Shown piece after piece: positions 26,434 through 35,366 of a stretch of DNA of 64,000 nucleotides. The notes below the pieces were generated by a model. That model was not told the origin of the DNA. It saw only the letters and a program-made list of their open reading frames with translations, and did no database searches. The translations under genes were made by a program, and so were the position numbers. How positions within the stretch are numbered: position 1 is the first letter of the stretch; each line of letters starts with the position of its first letter. The DNA is taken from contig CANNBS010000001.1 in assembly GCA_947502925.1 (NCBI GenBank), forward strand, positions 434,001 to 498,000. The letters run 5' to 3'. The stretch is from an uncultured Marinicella sp. (GTDB taxonomy: Bacteria > Pseudomonadota > Gammaproteobacteria > Xanthomonadales > Marinicellaceae).

Positions 26434-27698
26434 TGGAATCAAAACCCCACATTGCAGTCATAGGCCTGGGTTATGTTGGTTTGCCTTTGGCGGTGGCTTT
26501 GGCCGAACACTATCCGACCATTGGCTACGATGTGAAGTCAGACCGTATCGAGTCACTGAAAAATCACCGGGACATCACCCGGGAAGTCAGTCAGCAACAA
26601 CTGGCCGACAGTGATGTGCGCTTTACAACAGACAGCCGTGATCTGGCTGATGCCAACGTGTATATGATCACCGTACCGACCCCGGTTGATTATAACCACA
26701 CACCGGATTTATCGCCATTATTGGCGGCTAGTCAAACTGTGGGTAAACTATTAAAAAAAGGCGATGTGGTGATTTATGAATCCACCGTTTATCCCGGTGC
26801 CACCGAGGGCATTTGTGCCGAAACCCTCAGCGCTGTCAGTGGACTGAAACTCAATCAAGATTTTTATCTGGGCTATTCACCGGAGCGTATTAACCCTGGC
26901 GATAAAGTCAACACCTTACAAACCATCGTGAAAGTAGTGGCCGGTTCAACACCGGAAACCGCTGATTATATCAACAAGATATACCAGAAAATCATCCCAG
27001 CCGGCACCCACATCGCACCCACCATTCAGGTCGCCGAAGCCGCCAAAGCCATCGAAAACACCCAGCGTGATATCAACATCGCCTTTATGAACGAATTATC
27101 GGTGATGTTCCATGAAATGGATATCGATGTCCTCGATGTGATTGCCGCCGCCAGCACCAAATGGAATTTTCTGCCCTTTAAACCCGGCTTAGTGGGCGGG
27201 CATTGTATCGGCGTTGATCCCTATTACCTGATTCACCAGTCCCAGCAAAGCGGTTACTTCCCGCAACTGATTACCACCGCACGGCGCTTAAATGAAAACA
27301 TGAGCGGCTATGTGTCTGAGCGTATTTTAAAACTCATGGCTCTGCACTCAAAACACATCGTCAAAGCCCGTATTTTGATCATGGGCGTGACTTTTAAAGA
27401 AAACTGCCCGGACCTGCGTAATACCCGGGTGGTGGAAATCAAAGACCAGCTGGAACGTTATCACGCCCGGGTTGATGTCTGCGATCCCTGGGCCGATGCA
27501 GCTGATCTAGAACGGGAATACGGTATGACCCTGACCCAAAAGCCACAAACAGGTCACTATGATCTGGTGTTGCTGGCAGTGGCTCATGATTGCTTTAAAG
27601 AAGATAACTATAAACCCCGCCAGTTCTGTAGCGAAGACGGCCTGGTGTTTGATTTAAAAGGCCTGCTGCCCAAATCCGAGGTTGACGCCCGCCTGTAA
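26433..27698 (+). CDS. tviB: UDP-N-acetylhexosamine 6-dehydrogenase (TviB/WbpO type)
   Basis: This 421-aa nucleotide-sugar dehydrogenase has NAD-binding IGLGYVGLPLAVALAEHYPTIGYDV from residue 10, the middle-domain VAEAAKAIENTQRDINIA and the catalytic cysteine in LVGGHCIGVDPYYL. The SGYFPQLITTARRLNENM segment is typical of TviB/WbpO enzymes that make UDP-GalNAcA or UDP-GlcNAcA for surface polysaccharide. It is joined to pfp by a 1-base overlap and to dinB by a 4-base gap. No other polysaccharide genes are adjacent. Confidence 0.88.
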   Translation: MESKPHIAVIGLGYVGLPLAVALAEHYPTIGYDVKSDRIESLKNHRDITREVSQQQLADSDVRFTTDSRDLADANVYMITVPTPVDYNHTPDLSPLLAASQTVGKLLKKGDVVIYESTVYPGATEGICAETLSAVSGLKLNQDFYLGYSPERINPGDKVNTLQTIVKVVAGSTPETADYINKIYQKIIPAGTHIAPTIQVAEAAKAIENTQRDINIAFMNELSVMFHEMDIDVLDVIAAASTKWNFLPFKPGLVGGHCIGVDPYYLIHQSQQSGYFPQLITTARRLNENMSGYVSERILKLMALHSKHIVKARILIMGVTFKENCPDLRNTRVVEIKDQLERYHARVDVCDPWADAADLEREYGMTLTQKPQTGHYDLVLLAVAHDCFKEDNYKPRQFCSEDGLVFDLKGLLPKSEVDARL

Positions 27699-27702
27699 GG
27701 CC

Positions 27703-28776
27703 ATGGAACCTGTCCGTAAAATTATCCACATCGACATGGATTGCTTCTATGCCGCCATCGAAGTCCGCGATTTTCCGGAACTGGCCGGTAAAGCCATTGC
27801 CGTCGGTGGTCAACCGCATAAACGGGGTGTGGTCGCCACCTGCTCTTATGAAGCCCGCGAATACGGCATCCATTCGGCCATGCCGATGGCCAAAGCCCTG
27901 AAACTCTGCCCGGATCTGATTATTCAGCCGGTGCGCTCAGACGTCTATCGCCGGGTCTCCGCTGAAATCTTTGATATCTTTAAAAACTACACCGAGATTA
28001 TTCAGCCCTTATCACTTGATGAAGCCTTTTTAGATGTCACCGATTCAGACCACTGTCGCGGCAGCGCCACCTTGATGGCACAAGCGATTCGCCGTGATAT
28101 TGAACGACAGCACCACCTCACCGCTTCAGCCGGCATTGCCCCCAATAAATTCCTGGCTAAAATCGCCAGTGACTGGCACAAACCCAACGGCCAGAAACTC
28201 ATCACGCCCGATGACATTGATGATTTTATGACCGATTTAGCGGTCAAAAAAATCCCCGGCGTCGGCACCGTCACCAACCAGAAAATGCAGAAGCTCGGCC
28301 TGCACACCTGTGCTGATTTACAACAATTGAGTGAATCAGAACTGCAACAACATTTCGGCCGCTTCGGCCTGTCCCTGTTTAACTACTGCCGCGGCATCGA
28401 TAACCGACCGGTACAAACAAAACGGATTCGTAAATCCACCAGCATCGAAGACACCTTTATGAACGACCTGCCCAATTTGACCGCCTGTCAGGCCGTCATT
28501 CCGAGGCTCTATGAATCCCTGCTCGAACGCCACCAACGCGCCCTGAAAAAAAGCCACGTGCCGCTCCTCATCAAAGCCCTCTACGTCAAAGTCCGCTTCA
28601 GCGACTTCCAAACCACCACCGCTCAGGCCATCGCCCACCAACCCGACCTCACAACCTTCCAGGAACTCATCAAAACCGCCTGGCACCGCCAAGCCAAGCC
28701 GGTGCGCTTACTGGGCCTCGGCTTTCAATACCAAAACCCCTTAACGACCCATCAAGCAGATTTGTTTGAGGTTTGA
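27703..28776 (+). CDS. dinB: DNA polymerase IV (DinB)
   Basis: This 357-aa Y-family polymerase starts at ATG 27703; the upstream TTG at 27682 would add seven unconvincing residues. It has HIDMDCFYAAIEVRD, SLDEAFLDVT (catalytic acidic pair), SAGIAPNKFLAKIASD and the helix-hairpin-helix IPGVGTVTNQKMQKLG. The C-terminus ends in a loose beta-clamp-like tail (HQADLFEV, matching the QxDLF pattern). It performs translesion synthesis. There is no clear LexA box, consistent with its position as third gene of an operon. Confidence 0.95.
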   Translation: MEPVRKIIHIDMDCFYAAIEVRDFPELAGKAIAVGGQPHKRGVVATCSYEAREYGIHSAMPMAKALKLCPDLIIQPVRSDVYRRVSAEIFDIFKNYTEIIQPLSLDEAFLDVTDSDHCRGSATLMAQAIRRDIERQHHLTASAGIAPNKFLAKIASDWHKPNGQKLITPDDIDDFMTDLAVKKIPGVGTVTNQKMQKLGLHTCADLQQLSESELQQHFGRFGLSLFNYCRGIDNRPVQTKRIRKSTSIEDTFMNDLPNLTACQAVIPRLYESLLERHQRALKKSHVPLLIKALYVKVRFSDFQTTTAQAIAHQPDLTTFQELIKTAWHRQAKPVRLLGLGFQYQNPLTTHQADLFEV

Positions 28777-28777
28777 T

Positions 28778-28846
28778 TTGTTAAGCCTTTTGGTTATTGT
28801 GATATAATTATTAAAATGACTTAGCGGGTGGCAATTATAGCCACCC
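28778..28846 (+). promoter_or_regulatory. parDE promoter with inverted repeat
   Basis: TATAAT at 28803-28808 is a consensus -10, with TTGTTA at 28778-28783 as a loosely spaced -35. Just downstream GGGTGGC-N7-GCCACCC (28826-28846) is a perfect 7-bp inverted repeat, a good candidate for ParD autoregulation or a leader hairpin. It may also end dinB transcription, but no T-run follows. Confidence 0.5.
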
Positions 28847-28889
28847 TGCCTTAAAATATAGAAAAATTTACTTTTTTAAGGAGAATACC

Positions 28890-29171
28890 ATGCCAGCAAA
28901 TCATACGAAAAATATTGCGCTCACTTCAGAATGGGAGCAATGGATTAATGAATTGGTTGTTAATGGTGAGTATAAAAGTGCCAGCGAAGTCATGCGCGCA
29001 GGTTTGCGCACTTTAAAGCACAAACGAGACCTACAAAAAATGGAATTGGAAGAAATAAGACTTCGGATAGTGAATTCAATCAGTCAGGCTGAAGCTGATG
29101 ATTTTGCCGTGGGTTCAGGTGAAGAAGCCATTAAAAGGGCTTTTTCCACCGCTGCACAAGATAATCCTTAA
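28890..29171 (+). CDS. parD: ParD-type antitoxin
   Basis: This 93-aa protein has a ribbon-helix-helix N-terminus (NIALTSEWEQWINELVVNGEYKSASEVMRAGLRTLK), the standard ParD/CopG DNA-binding form. An acidic, flexible C-terminus follows that would contact the toxin. AAGGAG lies 8 bases upstream. The toxin starts directly after its stop. Confidence 0.92.
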   Translation: MPANHTKNIALTSEWEQWINELVVNGEYKSASEVMRAGLRTLKHKRDLQKMELEEIRLRIVNSISQAEADDFAVGSGEEAIKRAFSTAAQDNP

Positions 29172-29507
29172 ATGCAAACCTGGCGCTTAACACCGCAAGC
29201 AGAGAAAAGCTTGGTTGAGATTGCTGCCTGGACCATTAAACATTTCGGACAAGCCCAAGCGCTCAAATATCGAGATGAATTGATTTCATGTATAAATCGA
29301 CTTGCCAACAATGACCCACCTCATGGTAAAGAATGCAACGAATTAATGAGTGACAAATCGCAAGCCAAAGGTCTGTTATATTTCCATCAAGGCAGTCATT
29401 ACATCATATTCAGACGAACCAAAAAACAATTAGAGGTTCTGGAGTTTTTCCATCAACGCATGAATATAACGGCACATTTAGAAGAACTGGCCAGAACAAA
29501 AAGATAA
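29172..29507 (+). CDS. parE: ParE-type toxin
   Basis: This 111-aa RelE/ParE-fold protein reads WRLTPQAEKSLVEIAAWTIKHFGQAQALKYRDEL at the start. Later it has SDKSQAKGLLYFHQGSHYIIFRRTKKQLEVLEFFHQRMN, matching ParE with its conserved arginines and HxRMN end. ParE toxins inhibit DNA gyrase. Intact, in frame and zero bases from the parD stop. Confidence 0.92.
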   Translation: MQTWRLTPQAEKSLVEIAAWTIKHFGQAQALKYRDELISCINRLANNDPPHGKECNELMSDKSQAKGLLYFHQGSHYIIFRRTKKQLEVLEFFHQRMNITAHLEELARTKR

Positions 29508-29622
29508 TCATCTACCCATAATGAAATTTTGTGCCAGAGGATTAAAATAAATTCGCATCAAACCAACATATATAGAATTTATTAATCAGTCGGATGATTT
29601 ACGTCATCAACAAATATCAGGT
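29508..29622. other. Intergenic flank without features
   Basis: Downstream of parE, AT-rich DNA with no frame, hairpin or promoter that I can support. It leads into the gene remnant at 29623. Confidence 0.4.
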
Positions 29623-29760
29623 TTACAGGCATAGATATTCCTCATTATTTTTGTTATTTTCAGCGATGACGCTTAATGTCTTTGAATCACTATTAACCAT
29701 ACGCGCCATGGTTTTTATCAGATCATCTTTGGGAGCCGTTTCAAAACGACGGCCACCCAT
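29623..29760 (-). pseudogene. C-terminal remnant of a paralogue of the 99-aa membrane protein
   Basis: A 45-codon minus-strand frame begins MGGRRFETAPKDDLIKTMAR and contains VIAENNKNN. It aligns without gaps to the last 37 residues of the protein encoded at 38283-38582 (GGRRWVSVSREDLLKTMERM, IIAEQNKNK). The two membrane segments that should precede it are gone. It is therefore a truncated duplicate. Possibly still translated, but more likely debris next to the parDE module. Confidence 0.6.
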
Positions 29761-29906
29761 TACTACATCTTAAAAGCTCAACCGTTATAAAACATCACCT
29801 TTTATCAAAACCGGCTCTGCGACTGTATTTTCATGAAAAAAATCTTGCTATTTTGATTGTTCCAGGTGTGCCATTGGTGCATACGGTACATCTGGGTCAT
29901 TAAATA

Positions 29907-30287
29907 ATGATAGAAATAAGCATCGATATAGAAAGTCCGACACCTTTGTTTTCACAATTAATTTTGCAGATTAAGCAAGCGGTTGAGAATAATCACATTG
30001 CGCCGGGCGATCCCTTGCCTTCTATTCGTCAACTCGCCAATGATTTAGACATTAATAACAAAACGGTGGCCAAAGCTTATCGTTTACTTGAGCGTGACTC
30101 GGTGATTCAAACCAGAGGCTACCGCGGCACCTTTATCCATCCGGATGCCAAAGCCAATTGCACCGTTGACCTCAACGCCTGGGTCGAAAAACAACTCAGT
30201 GAAACCATCGCCGCCTTCAGAAAAGCCGGGGTGACCGATTCAGAAATTCGCATCGCCTTTGCCGATGCCCTTAACAAGCCAACATGA
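29907..30287 (+). CDS. GntR-family regulator, YtrA subfamily
   Basis: This 126-aa protein has an N-terminal winged helix with PLFSQLILQIKQAVENNHIAPGDPLPSIRQLANDLDINNKTVAKAYRLLERDSVIQTRGYRGTFI. It has only a short C-terminal helix tail, the YtrA layout. These repress adjacent ABC-transporter or membrane-protein operons. The membrane-protein gene 91 bases downstream is the likely target. The promoter lies in 29761-29906, where no exact operator could be assigned. Confidence 0.88.
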   Translation: MIEISIDIESPTPLFSQLILQIKQAVENNHIAPGDPLPSIRQLANDLDINNKTVAKAYRLLERDSVIQTRGYRGTFIHPDAKANCTVDLNAWVEKQLSETIAAFRKAGVTDSEIRIAFADALNKPT

Positions 30288-30378
30288 GAACACCAATGCC
30301 CGTTAATTTTTTTAACCTTAAAGCATCAATTCTGAATCATGTATTTGACAATATAAACAGCATTCAAGAGAAAAAACC

Positions 30379-31224
30379 ATGACACATAGCACTTATTTAT
30401 TACTGGCATTTTTATTGCAAATTGGCGTTATTTCGGCCTTTATTCCACGTTTGATTAACAACAGGTTCAAGCAAATGATGAAGAATCACCCGCCGGCACA
30501 GTACCCGAAACTATACCCGATGACACAAGCGCACATGCAAAAAAACATGAAACTGTTTATGATCCTCAATAGCCTTGTTCTGCTAACAGGCCTGGCCATA
30601 TTAACGCACGCCTATTGGACCGGACAAAAAGAACTGCTGGGCTGGGACACACAAGGCACGTTGACTGCATACTTTTTCCTCCAACTTATGCCCTTTATGC
30701 TGTTGGGCTTGAAAGGCATGAAATACCATCAGATGATGAGCCAAATCGATCAATCAAGTCGCCGAACCGCCTCATTAAAACCACGAAAATTGACTGACTA
30801 TGTCTCTGTATCACTGTTGTGGCTGACTGCGATAAGTGCGCTGATAATGGTGTTGACGATTGTCTATATGCATTATCACCCTTTTCAGGGATTTGCCGGT
30901 TTATGGAATCTGCTCTATATGGGTGGACTGAATCTGTTTTTCTTCGTGATGATATTCTTTCAAATCAGGGGCAAAAAAACAGATCCGCATCAGTCAATCC
31001 ACGATCGCTCGGCTCAAATCCGCTTGATAAGCCAGGTGTTGGTGATTGGTTGGCTTGCTGCTAATTTATTTATGACCACAAATATGTGGATGTCCTGGGC
31101 AAATCTGCATGAACTGAAAGATGTGGTGCAATCTGTTTATTTTACCTTCATTATTTTATTAATGAGCCAAACCAGCACATTCGAACCGAAGAATTATTCT
31201 GTCTATCAAACCACAGCGACATAG
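30379..31224 (+). CDS. Hypothetical six-helix membrane protein
   Basis: This 281-aa protein has hydrophobic segments near residues 5-25, 54-74, 92-112, 148-170, 178-200 and 220-240. A basic loop (SSRRTASLKPRKL) lies after helix 3. No catalytic motif recognised. It follows the YtrA-type regulator on the same strand and is probably controlled by it. Confidence 0.65.
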   Translation: MTHSTYLLLAFLLQIGVISAFIPRLINNRFKQMMKNHPPAQYPKLYPMTQAHMQKNMKLFMILNSLVLLTGLAILTHAYWTGQKELLGWDTQGTLTAYFFLQLMPFMLLGLKGMKYHQMMSQIDQSSRRTASLKPRKLTDYVSVSLLWLTAISALIMVLTIVYMHYHPFQGFAGLWNLLYMGGLNLFFFVMIFFQIRGKKTDPHQSIHDRSAQIRLISQVLVIGWLAANLFMTTNMWMSWANLHELKDVVQSVYFTFIILLMSQTSTFEPKNYSVYQTTAT

Positions 31225-31256
31225 CTCACCCTTAATGTAGAAAGTGGGCCATTCAA

Positions 31257-31284
31257 CAGACAGACATAAAAAGATGTCTGTCTG
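31257..31284. repeat. Perfect 11-bp inverted repeat upstream of the ECF sigma gene
   Basis: CAGACAGACAT and ATGTCTGTCTG flank a 6-base loop. It lies 33 bases after the membrane-protein stop and 60 bases before the sigma-factor start. No T-tract follows, so it is either a Rho-dependent/weak terminator or an operator or leader hairpin. Confidence 0.5.
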
Positions 31285-31343
31285 CATTACCGGCTTAATG
31301 ATGCTCTGTGCTAAAATTATTACTCTTCAATGCCATTTAACCC

Positions 31344-31919
31344 ATGGAAAGCAAGAAAGCAGACGCCGAATCAACAGCCACATTATTGTTTAAAGTCAAA
31401 GCAGGCGATGAGCAGGCCAAGTCACGTTTGTTTAAACAATTTCTGCCCATCATCAGCGAGTGGGCCCATGGCCGCTTACCTCAGTACGCTCGTGATTTAT
31501 CAGAAACCGCGGATATAGTGCAAAAATCCCTGCTCAGTGCTTTACAGCACATTGATGATTTTGAAGCGCTTCGAGAAGGTGCTTTTCTGGCCTATTTACG
31601 ACAAATCGTTCTCAATAATATCCGCATGGAAATCCGTCGCGTCACCCGGAAAAACACGCATGGCCATGTCCTTAATGACATCGAAGTGGCCGATTCTGAG
31701 GTTTCAATCATGCAACAGGTGATTGGTGATGAAGCCATGCAACGCTATGAAAAAGGCCTAATGTCTTTAAAGGACAAAGCCCGGGAAGCGGTGATGCTGC
31801 GGGTTGAATTTGGCTATTCCTTTGCCGAAATTGCCATGGCCGTTGAGATGAATTCAGCCAACGCAGCCCGCATGTTGGTTAGTCGTTCTTTGCACGAAAT
31901 GACCCGCTTTATGGGATAA
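31344..31919 (+). CDS. ECF-type RNA polymerase sigma factor
   Basis: This 191-aa protein has a sigma-2 region near residues 15-95 (FKQFLPIISEWAHGRLPQYARDLSETADIVQKSLLSAL and FLAYLRQIVLNNIRMEIRR). A sigma-4 helix-turn-helix spans 130-190 (AREAVMLRVEFGYSFAEIAMAVEMNSANAARMLVSRSL). There is no anti-sigma gene. Instead the next gene, 15 bases on, encodes a membrane Ser/Thr kinase, a pairing known from ECF groups activated by phosphorylation. Confidence 0.88.
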   Translation: MESKKADAESTATLLFKVKAGDEQAKSRLFKQFLPIISEWAHGRLPQYARDLSETADIVQKSLLSALQHIDDFEALREGAFLAYLRQIVLNNIRMEIRRVTRKNTHGHVLNDIEVADSEVSIMQQVIGDEAMQRYEKGLMSLKDKAREAVMLRVEFGYSFAEIAMAVEMNSANAARMLVSRSLHEMTRFMG

Positions 31920-31934
31920 ACAGGCGCCTTGAAA

Positions 31935-34532
31935 ATGGATCAGTCAGATAAGAATTCAATCATTAATCAATGGGCAGAAGAATTAGCCGATAACCTCCGC
32001 CTATCGACCGACCATCAATCAAAACTCAATCAGACTGAACAGGCTTCATTAGAACAATTACAAATTATCAGTCAGGTGGCACAGCTTCACCGACAACATC
32101 AAACCAGTCGTGCTAAATCAACAGAACAGGGGTCTGATCAGAAATCAAGCGGTGCAAGCCTTTTTACATGGGGGCGATTATCGGTTAAAGCAACGATCGG
32201 GCAAGGCGCTTTTGGCGAAGTTTATCGTGCCCATGACCAAATTCTCGATCGCGATGTGGCGCTCAAACTGCTCAAAGACGATGTTCATGGCCCTTTAAAA
32301 TCTCAGACTTTTATTGAAGAAGCCAAACGCATGGCCAAAGTCAGACATCCCAATGTTCTGGCCATCCATGGCGCCAACATTCATGAGGGCCGTGCCGGCT
32401 TCTGGGCAGATTTTATTAATGGGCACACACTGGATGAAGCACCCGACTTCGGTCAAATGAACTATGAGAAGTTATTTCAATTTGCCCGACAAGTGGCATC
32501 AGGGTTACAGGCTATTCACCAATCGGGTTTGATTCATGGTGACATTAAGCCCGGCAATATTATTCAGGATCCACAGGGTCATTTTATTATTATGGATTTT
32601 GGTGCCGGATTAACCGTCACTGAATCTCAACAATTGTCCGGTTACCTGCATGGCACGCCGGCACTGATGGCACCAGAACTGTTCAACAATAAACACAGTG
32701 GCTCCCCCACGGATATTTATGCCTTCGGAGCCACCTTATTCAAACTGGCCAGCGACCGCTATCCCGTGGCTGGCCGCGACATAATGGATATACAACATAG
32801 CCACCACAACAAAGCCTACGAGAGCCTCAAAAGACACCGCCCAGACCTGCCGCGGGATTTTACTGCCCTGGTTCAGTCCATGGTCGACCATGACCCCAAC
32901 AAACGACCCGATTGCCAGGCCATTTTAAGTGCCCTCTATGACATTGAAACTGCCCCCCAGCGGCGACGCAATAAAATCACTTTGTGGGTAATCATCAGTT
33001 TACTGCTGGTAGGAACCGGCCTGTCAAGCTGGGGGTTTTTTCAGGCCAACAAAGCCAAAAACCAAGCGCTCTTAGCCCAGGAGAAAGCCGAATCTATTAA
33101 CCGTTTTTTGCGTGAAACGCTGAGTGCCGGCTCGCAGTTGGGTGGCGGTCGTGATGTGAAGATTCTCGATGTATTGGATAAAGCGGCCAAAGAAATAGAA
33201 TCCAACCCTGACATAACACCTGATGTCGCAATCGAGATACACCAGTCTCTGGCTGATTCTTATAACGCCATTACAGCCTCCGACCAAGCCCTTAAGCATG
33301 CTGATTTAAGTCTTGATCTGGCCAAAAAACACTACTTACCAGACAGCTTGCAAGTGACACGTGGCCGTCTTGAAAAAGCGCAAGCCTTAATGATTCTCGG
33401 CAACCACAAACAAGGTATTGAAACAGCAGACCGCGTCATCACCGATGCTTCTGACAAACTGGGCAATGAACACTGGTACATTCAACGCGCGCATATGCTC
33501 AAAATAGAAGGCCTTTTTACCATCGGCCAATACGATAAAGGCATTGCCATATTAGATCAGTTTTTTGACGACATTCCTGAACCTGAAAGCGCCGCCAATA
33601 ATTTGGGTTTTACCATATTGCAAGCCAAAGCCAACGCCATGTCGGTTAAAGGCCGCTTTAAAGAAGCCATCGAATATGCCCAACAAGCCATTGATTGGCT
33701 GAACGCTTATCCCAAGAGTAACCTTCTCAATAAATCAACCATTACATCTGTACTGGCCATTGCCCAACTACAAAGTGGTGAAGGTGAAGCGGGTATCATG
33801 AATCTTAAGAAAGCCCTTGAAATCACAGAACAGGTCAACGGCCGACATTCACCCACTTATCTGGGTTCACTCATTAATTTGGGATCCGCGCAGCGTCAAT
33901 ATGGTTATCTAAAAGAAGCCCAAGAAACAAACCAACAAGCCTTTTCTTTGGCAAACGTCATGAACACAGTACAAGCCCAGAAAAGAAAAATTACCCTTGG
34001 CATCAACATGGCCGCTATTTTGATCGATTTAGGCGATTATAAACAGGCTGAACAAAACATGCGGGAAACCTTGGATTTGGCTTATGACCTCATCGGGGCA
34101 GAACATCCCCAGACACTGGTGCTTGAATACAATTTGACTGAATCCTTATATAAACAGGGGAAATTTAAAGAAGCAGAAGAATGGGCCATCAGTACCATAG
34201 AGAAAAAGAAAAAAACCTTTGGCAAGGATCATTTCTATACTTATATGAGTCAGGATAATCTGGCCATCTGTTTATCAGGCCAGAAAAAATTTAACCAGGC
34301 TTTAGACATTCATCAACATGTTGTGATGGGAATGATGAATAAAATGGGTGAGAATCACCCACACACTTTACTGGTCAGACAACACCAAATCGATTCTTTA
34401 TTGGCCGCCAATCAGCAACAACAAACCCGCGAAATACTGCCCCAATTGGTGTCCGATTTAACCGCTGTGCATGGGGCTGATGACCCGACTACAACGAAAT
34501 ATCAATTAATTTTAGACAACTTGGACCGGTGA
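31935..34532 (+). CDS. Membrane Ser/Thr protein kinase with TPR sensor region
   Basis: About 865 aa, starting at ATG 31935 or TTG 31929. The kinase domain spans about residues 83-345, with the glycine loop GQGAFGEVYRAHD, lysine in VALKLLK, catalytic HGDIKPGNI (HxDxxxxN with G in place of the usual R, a non-RD kinase) and MDFGAG. A single membrane helix (LWVIISLLLVGTGLSSWGFF) follows near 355-375. Then comes a long external helical region of tetratricopeptide repeats (for example YKQAEQNMRETLDLAYDLIGAEHPQTL and KFNQALDIHQHVV). It probably phosphorylates and activates the sigma factor encoded just upstream in response to an envelope or periplasmic cue. Confidence 0.92.
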   Translation: MDQSDKNSIINQWAEELADNLRLSTDHQSKLNQTEQASLEQLQIISQVAQLHRQHQTSRAKSTEQGSDQKSSGASLFTWGRLSVKATIGQGAFGEVYRAHDQILDRDVALKLLKDDVHGPLKSQTFIEEAKRMAKVRHPNVLAIHGANIHEGRAGFWADFINGHTLDEAPDFGQMNYEKLFQFARQVASGLQAIHQSGLIHGDIKPGNIIQDPQGHFIIMDFGAGLTVTESQQLSGYLHGTPALMAPELFNNKHSGSPTDIYAFGATLFKLASDRYPVAGRDIMDIQHSHHNKAYESLKRHRPDLPRDFTALVQSMVDHDPNKRPDCQAILSALYDIETAPQRRRNKITLWVIISLLLVGTGLSSWGFFQANKAKNQALLAQEKAESINRFLRETLSAGSQLGGGRDVKILDVLDKAAKEIESNPDITPDVAIEIHQSLADSYNAITASDQALKHADLSLDLAKKHYLPDSLQVTRGRLEKAQALMILGNHKQGIETADRVITDASDKLGNEHWYIQRAHMLKIEGLFTIGQYDKGIAILDQFFDDIPEPESAANNLGFTILQAKANAMSVKGRFKEAIEYAQQAIDWLNAYPKSNLLNKSTITSVLAIAQLQSGEGEAGIMNLKKALEITEQVNGRHSPTYLGSLINLGSAQRQYGYLKEAQETNQQAFSLANVMNTVQAQKRKITLGINMAAILIDLGDYKQAEQNMRETLDLAYDLIGAEHPQTLVLEYNLTESLYKQGKFKEAEEWAISTIEKKKKTFGKDHFYTYMSQDNLAICLSGQKKFNQALDIHQHVVMGMMNKMGENHPHTLLVRQHQIDSLLAANQQQQTREILPQLVSDLTAVHGADDPTTTKYQLILDNLDR

Positions 34533-35363
34533 CACGGGTTTTACCGACTTTTTAAACTGGCCATGACGCCACCCCAAAAGACACGCAATAAGCCCAAATA
34601 GTAAACCAAAACCAAAGGCCTGAAGTGGTGTCAGCCAGGCGAAGGACTCAACCACACCATGCCACCAGTCGGTCTTTCCAACTGTGGCATACAAACCATA
34701 ATTAAGGGCTGATATCACCGCCGCCAGCATCCACGGCCACCCCTCTCTTTTGTAACAAAAATACAAAATCAAGGCGATGACCAGACTAATCACGTTACCC
34801 CACAAAAGCGCATACTCAAATAAGTGAAGACTCTCCGGTCCATCAATGATAAATCCTGGCACATAACCGCTCAACAACCGTGAGGTAATCGGTGGCATGA
34901 CGCCAATCACCGTACCCAGCATTAAGGCACTGTGCAATCTCACACGCCGGCGAAATCTAAGTGCCAGGTAAACCTGTAAAGGCACTGTCAATAGCAACAA
35001 CACATCAATGGTCAACAAGGCTTCACCAAACAGCATATAAAAAGGATGTTGGGCCAGGGTTTTTTGAATCCCAAGTTGTATCACCATAGTAAAAGCCGCT
35101 GTCATCAACGGCACAATTAAAAACAATGACATGCCGAATATTCGGTGTAGTGAACACTGACCACGGTGTATGAGAAAACTTTGAAGCGCCATTAAAACAA
35201 TCCATGTTGTGGCTGTTATACCATGCAAATGATGTGCCAGTGAAGCCTCCTTTAATACCCCAAAGTAACTGTCCCAGAAGGCCAGCAAAGTGATACCCAG
35301 CAGAGCGATTAAATAATAATGGGCTTTTGCATAGGGCAGGTTTCTTTTTATCTGTGTATGCAT
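34512..35363 (-). CDS. Hypothetical seven-helix membrane protein
   Basis: This 283-aa protein has about seven hydrophobic segments. Several histidines lie at helix ends (HHLHGITATTW, IHRGQCSLHRIFGMSLF, RLHSALMLGT), reminiscent of haem-binding or DUF2306-like membrane proteins, though no family is certain. It overlaps the end of the kinase gene by 21 bases on the opposite strand. A short gap separates it from the two beta-helix genes upstream. Confidence 0.6.
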   Translation of the reverse strand: MHTQIKRNLPYAKAHYYLIALLGITLLAFWDSYFGVLKEASLAHHLHGITATTWIVLMALQSFLIHRGQCSLHRIFGMSLFLIVPLMTAAFTMVIQLGIQKTLAQHPFYMLFGEALLTIDVLLLLTVPLQVYLALRFRRRVRLHSALMLGTVIGVMPPITSRLLSGYVPGFIIDGPESLHLFEYALLWGNVISLVIALILYFCYKREGWPWMLAAVISALNYGLYATVGKTDWWHGVVESFAWLTPLQAFGFGLLFGLIACLLGWRHGQFKKSVKPVSPVQVV

Positions 35364-35366
35364 TGT

